This document shows, one piece after another, positions 8,809-17,918 of a DNA stretch of 45,213 nt (positions within the stretch are counted from its first letter, which is position 1; each line of letters starts with the position of its first letter). Under the pieces are notes generated by a model that saw only the letters and a list, made by a program, of their open reading frames with translations, was not told the DNA's origin and searched no databases. Both the position numbers and the translations under genes were made by a program. The stretch spans positions 1 to 45,213 of the forward strand of contig DYOF01000008.1 in the NCBI GenBank assembly GCA_020720665.1, written 5' to 3'. The stretch comes from Acetofilamentum sp. (GTDB lineage: Bacteria; Bacteroidota; Bacteroidia; Bacteroidales; JAADGE01).

Positions 8809-9215
8809 AGGTCTTCCGAGTCATCTCCCGCGTCATCTTCAAAATCATCTCCTTCAAAATTATCATCAAAGCCGTTTTTAAACGAATCATCAGATTCGTC
8901 ATCGGAGGTAAAATCTGTATCTGATTCTGTATCCGTATATTTATCCGTATATTCTTCTTTTATTTCTTCTTTCAAAAATCCGTCATCATCATAATCAAAG
9001 TCATCTGTAATTATTTGTTCTGCTTTTTTAACCGACATTCTGATTAAATAAATTTTCTCATCGGTTTCAAAAGGTAAAGCACTGACATTGTTACCGTTAA
9101 TATCTGTATATTGAATCAGGTGCTTAGAAAACCCTTCGGGGTAACTTAGTTTTACCTGTTCTTTAATTTCTTGACTAAGTTTTTCAAAATCTTGTAGAAT
9201 TCTTTTTTTACTCAT
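8805..9215 (-). CDS. Uncharacterised protein with highly acidic C-terminal tail
   Basis: A 136-residue protein with no signal peptide. Residues 1-70 look folded (a helix starting KKRILQDFEKLSQEIKEQVK, then beta-like segments HLIQYTDINGN and EKIYLIRMSVKK). Residues about 71-136 are dominated by Asp, Glu, Ser and Thr and should be disordered and very negatively charged. I do not recognise a named domain; similar small proteins are, from memory, seen as conserved hypotheticals in Bacteroidota. The tail could be a nucleic-acid mimic, a metal or basic-protein binder, or a chaperone-like tail; none is shown. It lies downstream of hpt-adk on the same strand, separated by an AT-rich stem-loop, and its stop overlaps the patatin stop. 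Confidence 0.8.
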   Translation of the reverse strand: MSKKRILQDFEKLSQEIKEQVKLSYPEGFSKHLIQYTDINGNNVSALPFETDEKIYLIRMSVKKAEQIITDDFDYDDDGFLKEEIKEEYTDKYTDTESDTDFTSDDESDDSFKNGFDDNFEGDDFEDDAGDDSEDL

Positions 9216-9282
9216 TTTGATTTCTGTGTGAACGGTTAATTAGTTTAATCAGGCTACAAATGAAATATATTTTTTTAAAAGA

Positions 9283-9314
9283 TATATATTTTAAAAAATG
9301 TTTTAAAATATATA
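9283..9314. other. AT-only 14-bp perfect stem-loop between hpt-adk and the acidic-tail gene
   Basis: TATATATTTTAAAA (9283-9296) is followed by a 4-nt loop and its exact complement (9301-9314). A second near-copy of the left arm lies just to its left in the 9266-9280 region, so two alternative pairings are possible on the RNA. It lies 20 nt past the hpt-adk stop on the minus strand. It may act as a weak terminator or processing site; it has no G+C stem base. Confidence 0.5.
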
Positions 9315-9333
9315 GTAAAAAGTAATTTTAAAT

Positions 9334-10464
9334 TTAACGCAATTTATCAATTATAGTTGAAATTTCTTTAAAGATATCGTCAATATTTCCGACACCGTTA
9401 ATTTCATGTAATTTCCCCTGGTCTGCGTAATATTCTGCAACTTTTGCAGTTGTTAATTTATACGTTTGAATTCTTTTTTCAATAATATCCGGTGTGTCGT
9501 CAATTCTTCCGCCTATTTTTGCTCTTTCCGATAATCGTCTGACTAATTCATCTTTGTCAACATCTAAGGCAAACATGGCTGATATTTCGTAATTTTTATT
9601 TGCCAATAATTTGTGTAATCCTTTGGCTTGTTCAACGGTTCGCGGGAAACCGTCTAATACAACTCCTGATGTACCTTTATTTGCTTCAATTTCTTTGACA
9701 ACCATACCTAAGATAATGTCATCGGGGACTAATCCGCCTTTATTCATGTGGTTTTTAGCAATTTGGCCAAGTTTTGAGTTTATTTCAAGTTCTTTACGAA
9801 GAATGTCACCGGTTGATAAGTGAACCAAATTGTATTTTTCTATTATTTTTTTTGATTGAGTTCCTTTACCGGATCCGGGAGGTCCGAATAATAAGAAATA
9901 TTTTACTTTTGAAATAGTTTTGTTTTTAATTGCTTCGGCATTCGTGTAAATTGCAGTTAAATTTCTGCCTAAACCGTCATAATCTAAACCATATCCGACG
10001 ATAAAATCATCCGGAATTTCCATTCCGATATAGTCAATAGTGTAGTTTCTCATGAAAGCATCCGGTTTTACAAGCAAACTGGCGATACGAATTTCTTTTG
10101 GTCCGAGTTCTTGAATTTGATCGACAATTTTCTCCATTGTTATTCCGGAGTCAATAATGTCTTCAAGAATAACAACCGTTTTCCCTGTTAAGTCTTCGTT
10201 TAAGCCGATTAATTTTTTTACGTTTCCGGTTGATTTTGTACCTTCGTATGAAGCAAATTTAATAAATGAAATATGTGCATCAAATTCTATTCGTTTGAAT
10301 AAATCGGAGGCAAACATAAAGGCTCCGTTTAAAATTGCTACAAAAATAACGTCTTTACCTAAAAGTTGAGCATTCATTTCATCAGCCATGTCTTGAACGG
10401 CATCCTGAATACGTTTGGTAGGTATCGTTAATTCAAATTCTTTATCGTGAAGCTTAATTCTCAT
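9334..10464 (-). CDS. Hypoxanthine phosphoribosyltransferase-adenylate kinase fusion
   Basis: One 376-residue chain with two enzymes. Residues 1-177 are an Hpt-type phosphoribosyltransferase with the PRPP-binding loop VVILEDIIDSGITM (98-110 region), converting hypoxanthine or guanine plus PRPP to IMP or GMP. Residues about 187-376 are adenylate kinase with P-loop GPPGSGKGT (194-202), DGFPRT and a short LID without zinc Cys residues, interconverting ATP + AMP and 2 ADP. Only about ten residues join them, with no stop or frameshift. Both halves look complete. Fusions of this pair are, from memory, annotated in some Bacteroidota. A -7 box lies at 10498-10505. Confidence 0.95.
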   Translation of the reverse strand: MRIKLHDKEFELTIPTKRIQDAVQDMADEMNAQLLGKDVIFVAILNGAFMFASDLFKRIEFDAHISFIKFASYEGTKSTGNVKKLIGLNEDLTGKTVVILEDIIDSGITMEKIVDQIQELGPKEIRIASLLVKPDAFMRNYTIDYIGMEIPDDFIVGYGLDYDGLGRNLTAIYTNAEAIKNKTISKVKYFLLFGPPGSGKGTQSKKIIEKYNLVHLSTGDILRKELEINSKLGQIAKNHMNKGGLVPDDIILGMVVKEIEANKGTSGVVLDGFPRTVEQAKGLHKLLANKNYEISAMFALDVDKDELVRRLSERAKIGGRIDDTPDIIEKRIQTYKLTTAKVAEYYADQGKLHEINGVGNIDDIFKEISTIIDKLR

Positions 10465-10497
10465 CGTTTAAAATAATTATGTGCTGTTAAAAAGTTA

Positions 10498-10505
10498 CAA
10501 ATGTA
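10498..10505 (-). promoter_or_regulatory. -7 box for hpt-adk
   Basis: Reads TACATTTG on the minus strand, matching TAnnTTTG, 33 nt before the ATG at 10464. No clear -33 element is seen. Confidence 0.5.
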
Positions 10506-10573
10506 ATAAAATGTTTTTCATTCAAATAGCAAAAAATGCCTAAAAATTTATTAATATTGAAATTTTTTAACAC

Positions 10574-11413
10574 ATGATTAATTCAATAATAATGAAAGTA
10601 ATATTATTTGTAATCAGTTTTTTTGCAATTTCCCGATTAAGTTATGCTCAATATCAGACGGAAACAGGAGCACGTCAGGGTGGTATGGCAGGTTCGGGAA
10701 TAATTGTTAATGATCTTTGGTCATCTTATCATAATCAAGCGGGTTTAGCGGATATAAAGGGATTAAGTGCCGGCATATTTTATTCGAATGTATTTAATGT
10801 TGATGCCTTTCGTCAAACTGCATTTGCAATTTCTGTTCCTACAGAAACTTATGGAGTTGCAGGATTTAATTACACACTTTCGGGGGATGAATTTTCAAAT
10901 TTCAGTAAATTCGGATTATTATATTCTAAGCGTTTAGGCAAAAGAATTACTGCGGGAATACAAATTGATTATTTCAGACGAGCACAATTAACTTTCGGTG
11001 TAACGAGTATAGCTGTCGGCGAGTTCGGGCTTATTGCCGAACCTGTGAAGAATCTTTTTATAGGAGCACATGTTTTTAATCCGTGGAGAGCAAAATTTGC
11101 CGGTACAAACGAATATATGACTTCAATTTTCAGAATAGGTGCAGGTTATAAATTTTCAGAAAATGTTTTATTTACATTGGAAGGAGAGAAAGATATTGAA
11201 CAAAAGTCGGTAATAAGAGGCGGAGTTGATTATCAATTATTTGAAGGATTGTTTTTACGTGCGGGCGTTGCATCAAACCCTACAAAATATAGTTTCGGCT
11301 TGGGTTACACAATTAAAGGGATAACAATTAATGCTGCATATATCAATCATAATGTAATAGGTTATTATATGCAGTTTGGATTAGCTTATTCTATATTAAA
11401 AAAACGGAAGTAG
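10574..11413 (+). CDS. PorV/PorQ-like outer-membrane beta-barrel protein
   Basis: A 279-residue secreted protein with a signal peptide ending SYAQ. The front block GARQGGMAGSGIIVNDLWSSYHNQAGLA is the hallmark of the PorV/PorQ/UPF0164 group of barrels, several of which serve the type IX secretion system as shuttle or surface-attachment proteins. The rest is repeated amphipathic strands (AGIQIDYFRRAQLTF, LFIGAHVFNPWRAKF, ITINAAYINHNVIGYYMQFG). ATG 10574 is taken as start, but ATG 10592 also leaves a full signal peptide. No other type IX gene is adjacent, so a secretion role is only inferred. It converges on the next gene with one base between stops. Confidence 0.78.
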   Translation: MINSIIMKVILFVISFFAISRLSYAQYQTETGARQGGMAGSGIIVNDLWSSYHNQAGLADIKGLSAGIFYSNVFNVDAFRQTAFAISVPTETYGVAGFNYTLSGDEFSNFSKFGLLYSKRLGKRITAGIQIDYFRRAQLTFGVTSIAVGEFGLIAEPVKNLFIGAHVFNPWRAKFAGTNEYMTSIFRIGAGYKFSENVLFTLEGEKDIEQKSVIRGGVDYQLFEGLFLRAGVASNPTKYSFGLGYTIKGITINAAYINHNVIGYYMQFGLAYSILKKRK

Positions 11414-11414
11414 T

Positions 11415-12821
11415 TTACTTGTTTTCGTTTTTTAATTGTTCTCTTTTCCATGATTGAAAAACCTTGTAGTAAGCAGCTTCAAAATTCTCTGCCGGACCGG
11501 GAGCAGGATACAATAATAAATTTCCGTCAGGATGAATCAGATAATATGTCGGGTAGGCTGCAATGTTATAATCTGTTAATATTTTATCATTTTCATCACA
11601 ATGAAGGATTGTCCAATCGTAATTTTTTAAACTTTTAATATAGTTTGTGTTGTTATCTTTAAATATCATTACAATTTCTAAAGCTTCAATTTTTTTTTCG
11701 TCCAAGTTTTTTATTAACTCTATTTCATTTTGGCAGGTATAACTGTCTTTATCATAGAAACAAAGATATACAAATGAATTTCCGAAATCTTTTATTGAAT
11801 GCTTTTTTGAGTCTTTATCGTACAAATTAAAGCCGGGAACTTGATAACCGATAATCATTTGGGAAGAATTGTTTAAAAAAGTGCTGATAATTTCTTTGTT
11901 TCGTTTTTCCAAATCTGATTTTTCTGAGGAAATCAATAAATTAATGATGTTTTTTTGATATATCGGATTTTGGTAAAATAAAGCTGCTAAATTCAAAATT
12001 AAAAGATATTCTCTGAACTCTTTGTTTATAAATATTTCATCGGTTTGAAGTAAATTCATATATGCATTCCATGAATAATCAGATGATAAATAATCATATA
12101 TTTTTTTTGAAAAAGTATCGAAAATAAAGGTAGAAAAAGATTCGTTTAAAAATTTATTATATGCAGGATTTTGGTATAGTACAGGTTGTTTTGCGAAATT
12201 AGTTCTTATAATTTCATTTTTATTGTTGTAAAATGATAAATACCTGAATTGTAACAAACTATAGTTTACATAGTTATTAAAGAAATAATCGTTATAAAGT
12301 GATGCACTGTCTCTGAGTTTTGTAATTTCTTTATCTGTTAAGCTGAAATTTGAATTTTTTTTCTCTTCAAAAATATATTTAACTGATTTGTTGTATAAGT
12401 TGTCAAAATGTTTTATCGCTGTACTTAAATTGTTTGTATTATTTAGTGTTCTGATGTAAAATTCAATCGGGCGGAAATAAGGATTTAGTCTGTCAGATTC
12501 GTTTTTCACGGTTTTTTTAGGCAGAATAATTTTATAGCTTTGACCGGGTTCAATAAATAGTATTCCTTCAAAAACATCTAAATTAATAAACACAGGAATT
12601 GTATCGGTTTCAGTAAAATCAAATGAAAAATTCCCTTCTGAATCAACTGTTGAACGACTTATTATTTTCTTTGATTTTGTAATATAATCATCAAGTTTGA
12701 ATAGTTCTAATTGTTCACCGGTATAGGATGCTGCGTTTCCGTATATTCTAATGTTTTGAGATAAAACAGCAGGAAACTCTAAAAAAATAATTAAGAAAAA
12801 TAAGACAATAAATTTATTCAT
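11415..12821 (-). CDS. Secreted TlpA-like thioredoxin-fold protein with degenerate CxxC
   Basis: A 468-residue exported protein (signal peptide ending AVLSQ). Residues 22-100 resemble the DUF4369-type beta domain often placed before thioredoxin domains in Bacteroidota. Residues 110-320 are a helical linker region. Residues 325-460 are a TlpA/AhpC-type thioredoxin fold with the pre-motif YQVPGFNLYD and the cis-Pro loop AAYPTYYLIHPDG. The active-site position reads SYTC (Ser360, Cys363) before QNEIELI, so the nucleophilic Cys is replaced by Ser and only the second Cys remains. Redox activity is therefore doubtful; binding or isomerase roles are possible. The gene is followed on the left by the convergent PorV-like gene. 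Confidence 0.8.
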   Translation of the reverse strand: MNKFIVLFFLIIFLEFPAVLSQNIRIYGNAASYTGEQLELFKLDDYITKSKKIISRSTVDSEGNFSFDFTETDTIPVFINLDVFEGILFIEPGQSYKIILPKKTVKNESDRLNPYFRPIEFYIRTLNNTNNLSTAIKHFDNLYNKSVKYIFEEKKNSNFSLTDKEITKLRDSASLYNDYFFNNYVNYSLLQFRYLSFYNNKNEIIRTNFAKQPVLYQNPAYNKFLNESFSTFIFDTFSKKIYDYLSSDYSWNAYMNLLQTDEIFINKEFREYLLILNLAALFYQNPIYQKNIINLLISSEKSDLEKRNKEIISTFLNNSSQMIIGYQVPGFNLYDKDSKKHSIKDFGNSFVYLCFYDKDSYTCQNEIELIKNLDEKKIEALEIVMIFKDNNTNYIKSLKNYDWTILHCDENDKILTDYNIAAYPTYYLIHPDGNLLLYPAPGPAENFEAAYYKVFQSWKREQLKNENK

Positions 12822-12863
12822 GATTATTTATTAGGATAGTAAACGTAATGGATGATGAATATA

Positions 12864-14366
12864 TTATTCGGCATTATTTATGATTTGCTCTAATTTTTTT
12901 TGCCGGCTGATATCAAAACCGATATTAATAATTTTTTGAAACTGATTTTCTTTGTTATAAACGGGAGTTAAGGTTTCTTGCAGCCAAACATCGGTTGCTT
13001 CATCGTTTAGATGAAAAATGCGTGTTCTTACTTTTCCTGATTGTAAATCTGTTTTAAATTGTGTCAACCAATCATTATTTTCTTCCGGTTGAGGCAAAAA
13101 GTTAAAAAGAGAATTGTTTATATATTCATCTGTTTTATTTTTAAAAATGTGCTTGCTTTTTGTGTTCATGTATGTAACTTGTCCGTCAAAATTGTAATGA
13201 ATAACAGAAACAACCGTTGACAAAGCAGATGAGATGTATTCATTTTCAGCAATTTGCTCTGATAATAATTGCTTGTCATTTTTAAAGCCTTCCAAAAGTT
13301 CGGTAATGTGTTTTTCTTTTTGAGCAAGTTCTTGCTTTAAACGATTGTAATCTTCTGCTAATATTTTTGTTTTCTCAATATTTCGGATATTTGAAATTTG
13401 TGACGCCAAACGTTCGCTCAAAATATTCAAAAATTCAATTTTATAATCAGATATTTTTTTTAGAGAGGCAAGTTCTAAAACTCCGAATAATTTTGATTCA
13501 AAAATCAGAGGAATTAATAAAAGCGTATCAGGTGAATTTTCGCCCAAGCCTGAGCTAATGTATGTATATCCTTCGGGCAAATTTTCAATTTTTATGGTTT
13601 TTTGTTCTTTTGCGCACTTTCCTATAATCCCTTCACCTATTTCAATTTCGGCATCTAACTTTCTTTTTTTGTCATAGGCATAGGCCGCCTCCAAAATCAA
13701 CACATTTTTTTCATTTTTTTGATATAAAATAAAAAATCCGACTTGTTCAATTTGCAGATACTGAACAATTTTTTTTACAACTTGGTTTGCCATATTTTGA
13801 GTTGAATCAAAACTTTGTTGTAAAAGTGCCGTAAAATCGGCAATACCGTTTTGATGCCATTGGATTTTTGAGTTTTCTTCCTCGCTTTGCTTTTTTTCTT
13901 TTTCAGCACTTGAAATGGCTTCTTTAATTTCAACCAGTTCTTTCAAAATAGGTATATCCGTTTCTGTTTTAGAAAGGGAAACGGGTGTTTCGATACCGGT
14001 TTTAATTTCCTGAAATATGTTTTGAATGACAGTAATCGTTTTATTTAGTTGCTCTAATTCGTTTGAAAGTAAACCAAGTTCGTCTTTTTTCTGTAAACCT
14101 ATGGTTTCATTTTTTTTTGTAGTTCCTTTATTGATGTTTTCTGCATATAATTTTAATTTAAAAACACCATTCGGTATGCCACTGAATAACACATAAATAA
14201 TAAAGCTGTTAATAAGAACGGCTGTAATTAAAACAAAAATAAAAGCAGTAAGGTTTTCTTCGGCAAAAATTTTGATTTTAGAAATCGGTATAAAAATTAT
14301 TATTACAAGGAAGTAAAATAATATTGAAGAAAGAATTGAAATTGTTATTTTTGATTTGATATTCAT
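12864..14366 (-). CDS. Membrane GAF/PAS sensor protein without kinase domain
   Basis: A 500-residue inner-membrane signalling protein. Two membrane helices lie at about residues 11-30 and 39-61 with almost no periplasmic loop, followed by a HAMP-like linker (62-112), a coiled coil (145-170), a GAF domain (about 182-326, including GEGIIGKCAKEQKTIKIENL), a second coiled coil (332-372) and a PAS domain (379-491, ending FDISRQKKLEQ). The chain stops where a histidine kinase would carry its HisKA and ATPase domains; none follows downstream. It may pass its signal by oligomerising or to a partner kinase. It lies 34 nt downstream of rsmI on the same strand. Confidence 0.85.
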   Translation of the reverse strand: MNIKSKITISILSSILFYFLVIIIFIPISKIKIFAEENLTAFIFVLITAVLINSFIIYVLFSGIPNGVFKLKLYAENINKGTTKKNETIGLQKKDELGLLSNELEQLNKTITVIQNIFQEIKTGIETPVSLSKTETDIPILKELVEIKEAISSAEKEKKQSEEENSKIQWHQNGIADFTALLQQSFDSTQNMANQVVKKIVQYLQIEQVGFFILYQKNEKNVLILEAAYAYDKKRKLDAEIEIGEGIIGKCAKEQKTIKIENLPEGYTYISSGLGENSPDTLLLIPLIFESKLFGVLELASLKKISDYKIEFLNILSERLASQISNIRNIEKTKILAEDYNRLKQELAQKEKHITELLEGFKNDKQLLSEQIAENEYISSALSTVVSVIHYNFDGQVTYMNTKSKHIFKNKTDEYINNSLFNFLPQPEENNDWLTQFKTDLQSGKVRTRIFHLNDEATDVWLQETLTPVYNKENQFQKIINIGFDISRQKKLEQIINNAE

Positions 14367-14400
14367 GCCGATTCTATATGTCAGAGCAAAGATACTAATT

Positions 14401-15111
14401 TTAATTTGAATTTTTTATCTTCTGTTTTTTCACCGGTTTATTCTCTTTCCCTTTAACAACCACAACAATTTCTCCTTTAATCGGTTTTTTAGAGAAATAC
14501 TCTTTCAATATTATTGCATTTCCTCTGATTGTTTCTTCATAAATTTTGGTGAGTTCACGTGAAACCGATATTTCTCTTTCATTACCGAAAATTTCAGAAA
14601 TTTGCTCTAAGAATTTTATTAAACGGTGAGGTGATTCGTAAAATATAATAGTTCTTTCTTCACTTTCAAGTTCGAGCAAACGTTTTTGGCGGCCTTTTTT
14701 TTGCGGGAGAAAACCTTCAAAACAAAATTTGTCTGACGGGAATCCGGAATTAATTAATGCCGGAATAAATGCACTTGCACCGGGGAGTGTTTCAATATTA
14801 ATGTCATTTTTAATGCATTCTCGTATAATTAAAAATCCGGGATCCGAAATACCGGGAGTACCGGCATCAGTTACTAATGCGATTTCAATACCTGAGTTTA
14901 ATTTTTCAATAATTTGATTTATAATTTGATGCTCGTTAAATTTATGGTATGCAAGCAGTTTTGTCTTTATATTAAGGTGATGTAATAATAGTCCTGTTTT
15001 TCGGGTATCTTCAGCTAAAATCAATTCAACCGATTTTAATACTTCAACCGCTCGGTATGTTATGTCTTGTAAATTTCCTATGGGTGTAGGAACGATTATT
15101 AATTTTGACAT
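14401..15111 (-). CDS. rsmI: 16S rRNA (cytidine1402-2'-O)-methyltransferase
   Basis: A 236-residue tetrapyrrole-methylase-fold enzyme that 2'-O-methylates C1402 in the decoding centre of 16S rRNA. The RsmI signatures are all present: the N-terminal IVPTPIGNLQDITYRA, LAEDTRKTGLLL, ALVTDAGTPGISDPGF and the SPHRL block. The length is slightly short because the C-terminal tail domain is missing or reduced, as is common in Bacteroidota. It is the first gene of a short minus-strand run with the GAF/PAS protein. The Lys-rich C-terminus (KKQKIKNSN) fits an RNA-binding role. Confidence 0.96.
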   Translation of the reverse strand: MSKLIIVPTPIGNLQDITYRAVEVLKSVELILAEDTRKTGLLLHHLNIKTKLLAYHKFNEHQIINQIIEKLNSGIEIALVTDAGTPGISDPGFLIIRECIKNDINIETLPGASAFIPALINSGFPSDKFCFEGFLPQKKGRQKRLLELESEERTIIFYESPHRLIKFLEQISEIFGNEREISVSRELTKIYEETIRGNAIILKEYFSKKPIKGEIVVVVKGKENKPVKKQKIKNSN

Positions 15112-15152
15112 ATTTTTAGTGGGATGTTTAAAAAATTAAAAGTAAAAAAATA

Positions 15153-17876
15153 TTATATTCGTTTCAGCTTTTTCTTTTTAATAAAAAAGTAAATTAAGAA
15201 ACTCCAAAATCCTAAAATTGCAATAAATGAAATCAGATTAGAGAGTTGCGAATATTTCGGAATATAATAGAGTTCAATTGTGTGATTTCCTTCGGGCAGA
15301 ATAATTCCGGTAAAACCGATATTTATTCTTGATAATTTAGTTTTTTTGTCGTTGATTTTTATTTTCCAGCCGTCATCAAAAGGAATTGTAAAAAATAACA
15401 ATTTTGTTTTTCTTAAGCTTATTTTTCCTTTGATAGTTGATTGTGTAAAATCTGTAATTTGTAAAGAATCTTGTTTTAGTTCATCGGTTATTTTTTTATA
15501 TCTATTAAAATTAAAATTTACGGCGGGAACAATAATGCTCGTGTCATTAGGATTGATTTTTTCAAATTCATCAATATTTATGCTTTTGTTAAAATATTTT
15601 TCGTAAACAAAACCACTCAGCAGAGCAATTTGATTTTTAAAATTTGAAACACTGTATTTTTTAATTGTTAATAAATATCTGTCGGTATTATCGGTTCCGA
15701 TGTTTGTTTTTAAAGCGTTTGTAAATAAATTTTCATTAGGGAAATTAATATTTAACAGTTCTTGCAATTTATTGATTAATGTATTAAGTTCTTGAAATTC
15801 AACATTTCGAGATAAATCTTGGTAAAGATTACTAAGGGTTTGTTCGCTGATTTGATAGCTAATTAGGCTTTTAAAATCTTCGTAATCAATATATTTATCA
15901 TAGGTATAAGCAAATGGCAAAGCATATCGGTTTTTCAAAACAGTAATGCCTTTAATTCTTGCTATGGAATCAAAGCCGAATTTCAAAAATTCCGGATTTT
16001 CTGATTTTGAAAGATGGTATTTTACGTTTCCGAAGGTCTGTAAAAGCGGATAGTTGCGGAAACCTGTAAGCCAACGGGTTGCAGTTTCATCTCCTTTTTG
16101 AATTAAGCCGGTTTCTTCCAAAAATCGAACATAATTTAATTGGTTAAATGACGAATAGCTTGTTGTGCCAAAATAGCCTTGTGCAAGCGCATCATTTAAA
16201 CTTGAATGAACTGCACTTCCGGATTGATAATCTTTTTCGGTTCTGTAAAATGCGGTTTTGTTTATTTCTTTGATATAGTTTACGGCTTCAATTGTTCCGT
16301 CATTATAGCCTGCTTTTTCTGTTTTAAATTCTTGTTTTGTAACAGGTTCTCTGTCGGCATAAGACGTGTAAGAAAAATAGCTGAGTTCGGCAAGTAAAAG
16401 AAGTATAATTCCTATTTGAGCAATTTTCTTATATTTTGGTTTTGATAACAGCAGCAGCATTATTGAATAAGCAATTATTAACAATGCTGCCGCATTTCGT
16501 ATGTTTATATTTAAAGCATTTTCCGGAATAGAATTATAGGGATAAAATAATCCGGTCAGCAAAATTAAAATGGTTGCTGAAAGCAGTATGATGTTAATCT
16601 TAAATTTTTTATCCAATTCGTTGAGCGCATAAATTGCGAAAAATAAAAGCGTAAACGGAATAAAAAAATCAAAACCGTATCTGAAATAGTCGCCTGTAAA
16701 TGCCAGAAATGCATAACGAAAATAAGGAATAAATAAAGTGCTTGTCCAAATAGCCGCAAAAATTCCGAATATTATTTTTTTTCGTTTAGAAAGATGTATA
16801 AATACTTGCGGGGCAATTAATAATGTAAATAATCCGATATAAAATAAAGGGGATTCTAAATAATTGTTCCAACCTTGAAATTTGTTTCCCGTTCCGAGAA
16901 TATCACTTGAATAAAATCGTAAAATTGTTGATGCTCCTAAATCGGTTTGTTCTGCGATTTCTTTTCCTGAGCTTAATATATCAGAGTATGACGCATTTCC
17001 TGAAACTCTGGGGCTGTTATACATTTTTGTAAAAGAAACAATAAGCTGCCGGATATTCATTAAGAAACCGATTAAACCTAATAAAAGCATTTTTAAAGCC
17101 AACTTGATGTATTGCGAAATTTTATTTTCTTTTTCGGAGAAAAATCGGAATAAGGAGTAAATTATTAGGAAAACTGTGTAAATATATAGAACAAACACGT
17201 TAGAAGACAGCCAAATAACAGCAAAAGGAAAGAAATACCAACGCTTGTTCAGGTATAATTGTTCAAAAGCAAACAATAAGAACATTGCTTTGAAAATATG
17301 AGATGAAAATCCCCATCCGCTGCCAACTACCATATATCCTGAAAACGTAATCAGTAAAGCACCGATAAATGCAGAAAATTTCTTTACCGACAGGGTTCTG
17401 AAATACAGAAATGTTATTATTCCGCCGAATAGGAAGTCATAGATAAAAATTTTAATAAAACGAGAAAAAATTAAAGAATCACTACCGTATTTTATTGCTG
17501 AAATATAATCAATGCCTTGTCTTAACAATCCGTATGGTTCTGTGGCTAAACCGGTTTCAAAATTTTGTCCCATTCCTTTATAAAAAGACCATTCAGAAAA
17601 AAAGCCTTCTTTTAACATATTAACGTTATGAACTAATCCGGGATAATTTTGATTAATTGAGTCGCTTCCAATGTCTTTAAAAAAAAACAAATAATCAAGT
17701 GTTAAGTATTTATAAAATGCAATCAGCCCAACGGTTATAATTAATCCCGCCAGAACCCATACATTAAGGGGAAGTTCCGGCTGCATAATTTTTGATTGGG
17801 TTTGAATTTTATTACTTGCCGATTTCGGGTTTTTAGGCTTCTGAATAACAACAGTTTCCTTTTTTTGTCTCTTCAT
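15153..17876 (-). CDS. YfhO-family membrane protein (GT-C-like)
   Basis: A 907-residue polytopic inner-membrane protein. After a Lys-rich cytoplasmic tail and a first helix (about residues 35-57) comes the motif FFFKDIGSDSINQNYPG, with the acidic pair expected of YfhO/GT-C proteins. Roughly a dozen helices follow up to about residue 490, then a large soluble part and one last helix before a basic tail (KKKKLKRI). YfhO proteins of Firmicutes have been linked to glycosylation of teichoic acids from lipid-linked sugars; the substrate here is unknown. It sits at the edge of the glycan locus, divergent from wzx, with its own -7 box at 17911-17918. Confidence 0.82.
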   Translation of the reverse strand: MKRQKKETVVIQKPKNPKSASNKIQTQSKIMQPELPLNVWVLAGLIITVGLIAFYKYLTLDYLFFFKDIGSDSINQNYPGLVHNVNMLKEGFFSEWSFYKGMGQNFETGLATEPYGLLRQGIDYISAIKYGSDSLIFSRFIKIFIYDFLFGGIITFLYFRTLSVKKFSAFIGALLITFSGYMVVGSGWGFSSHIFKAMFLLFAFEQLYLNKRWYFFPFAVIWLSSNVFVLYIYTVFLIIYSLFRFFSEKENKISQYIKLALKMLLLGLIGFLMNIRQLIVSFTKMYNSPRVSGNASYSDILSSGKEIAEQTDLGASTILRFYSSDILGTGNKFQGWNNYLESPLFYIGLFTLLIAPQVFIHLSKRKKIIFGIFAAIWTSTLFIPYFRYAFLAFTGDYFRYGFDFFIPFTLLFFAIYALNELDKKFKINIILLSATILILLTGLFYPYNSIPENALNINIRNAAALLIIAYSIMLLLLSKPKYKKIAQIGIILLLLAELSYFSYTSYADREPVTKQEFKTEKAGYNDGTIEAVNYIKEINKTAFYRTEKDYQSGSAVHSSLNDALAQGYFGTTSYSSFNQLNYVRFLEETGLIQKGDETATRWLTGFRNYPLLQTFGNVKYHLSKSENPEFLKFGFDSIARIKGITVLKNRYALPFAYTYDKYIDYEDFKSLISYQISEQTLSNLYQDLSRNVEFQELNTLINKLQELLNINFPNENLFTNALKTNIGTDNTDRYLLTIKKYSVSNFKNQIALLSGFVYEKYFNKSINIDEFEKINPNDTSIIVPAVNFNFNRYKKITDELKQDSLQITDFTQSTIKGKISLRKTKLLFFTIPFDDGWKIKINDKKTKLSRINIGFTGIILPEGNHTIELYYIPKYSQLSNLISFIAILGFWSFLIYFFIKKKKLKRI

Positions 17877-17910
17877 AAAAATTTTAAATATAAAGAAGTG
17901 TTTTTTGTTT

Positions 17911-17918
17911 CAAAAATA
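17911..17918 (-). promoter_or_regulatory. -7 box for the yfhO-like gene
   Basis: Reads TATTTTTG on the minus strand, matching TAnnTTTG, 35 nt before the ATG at 17876. Confidence 0.45.
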
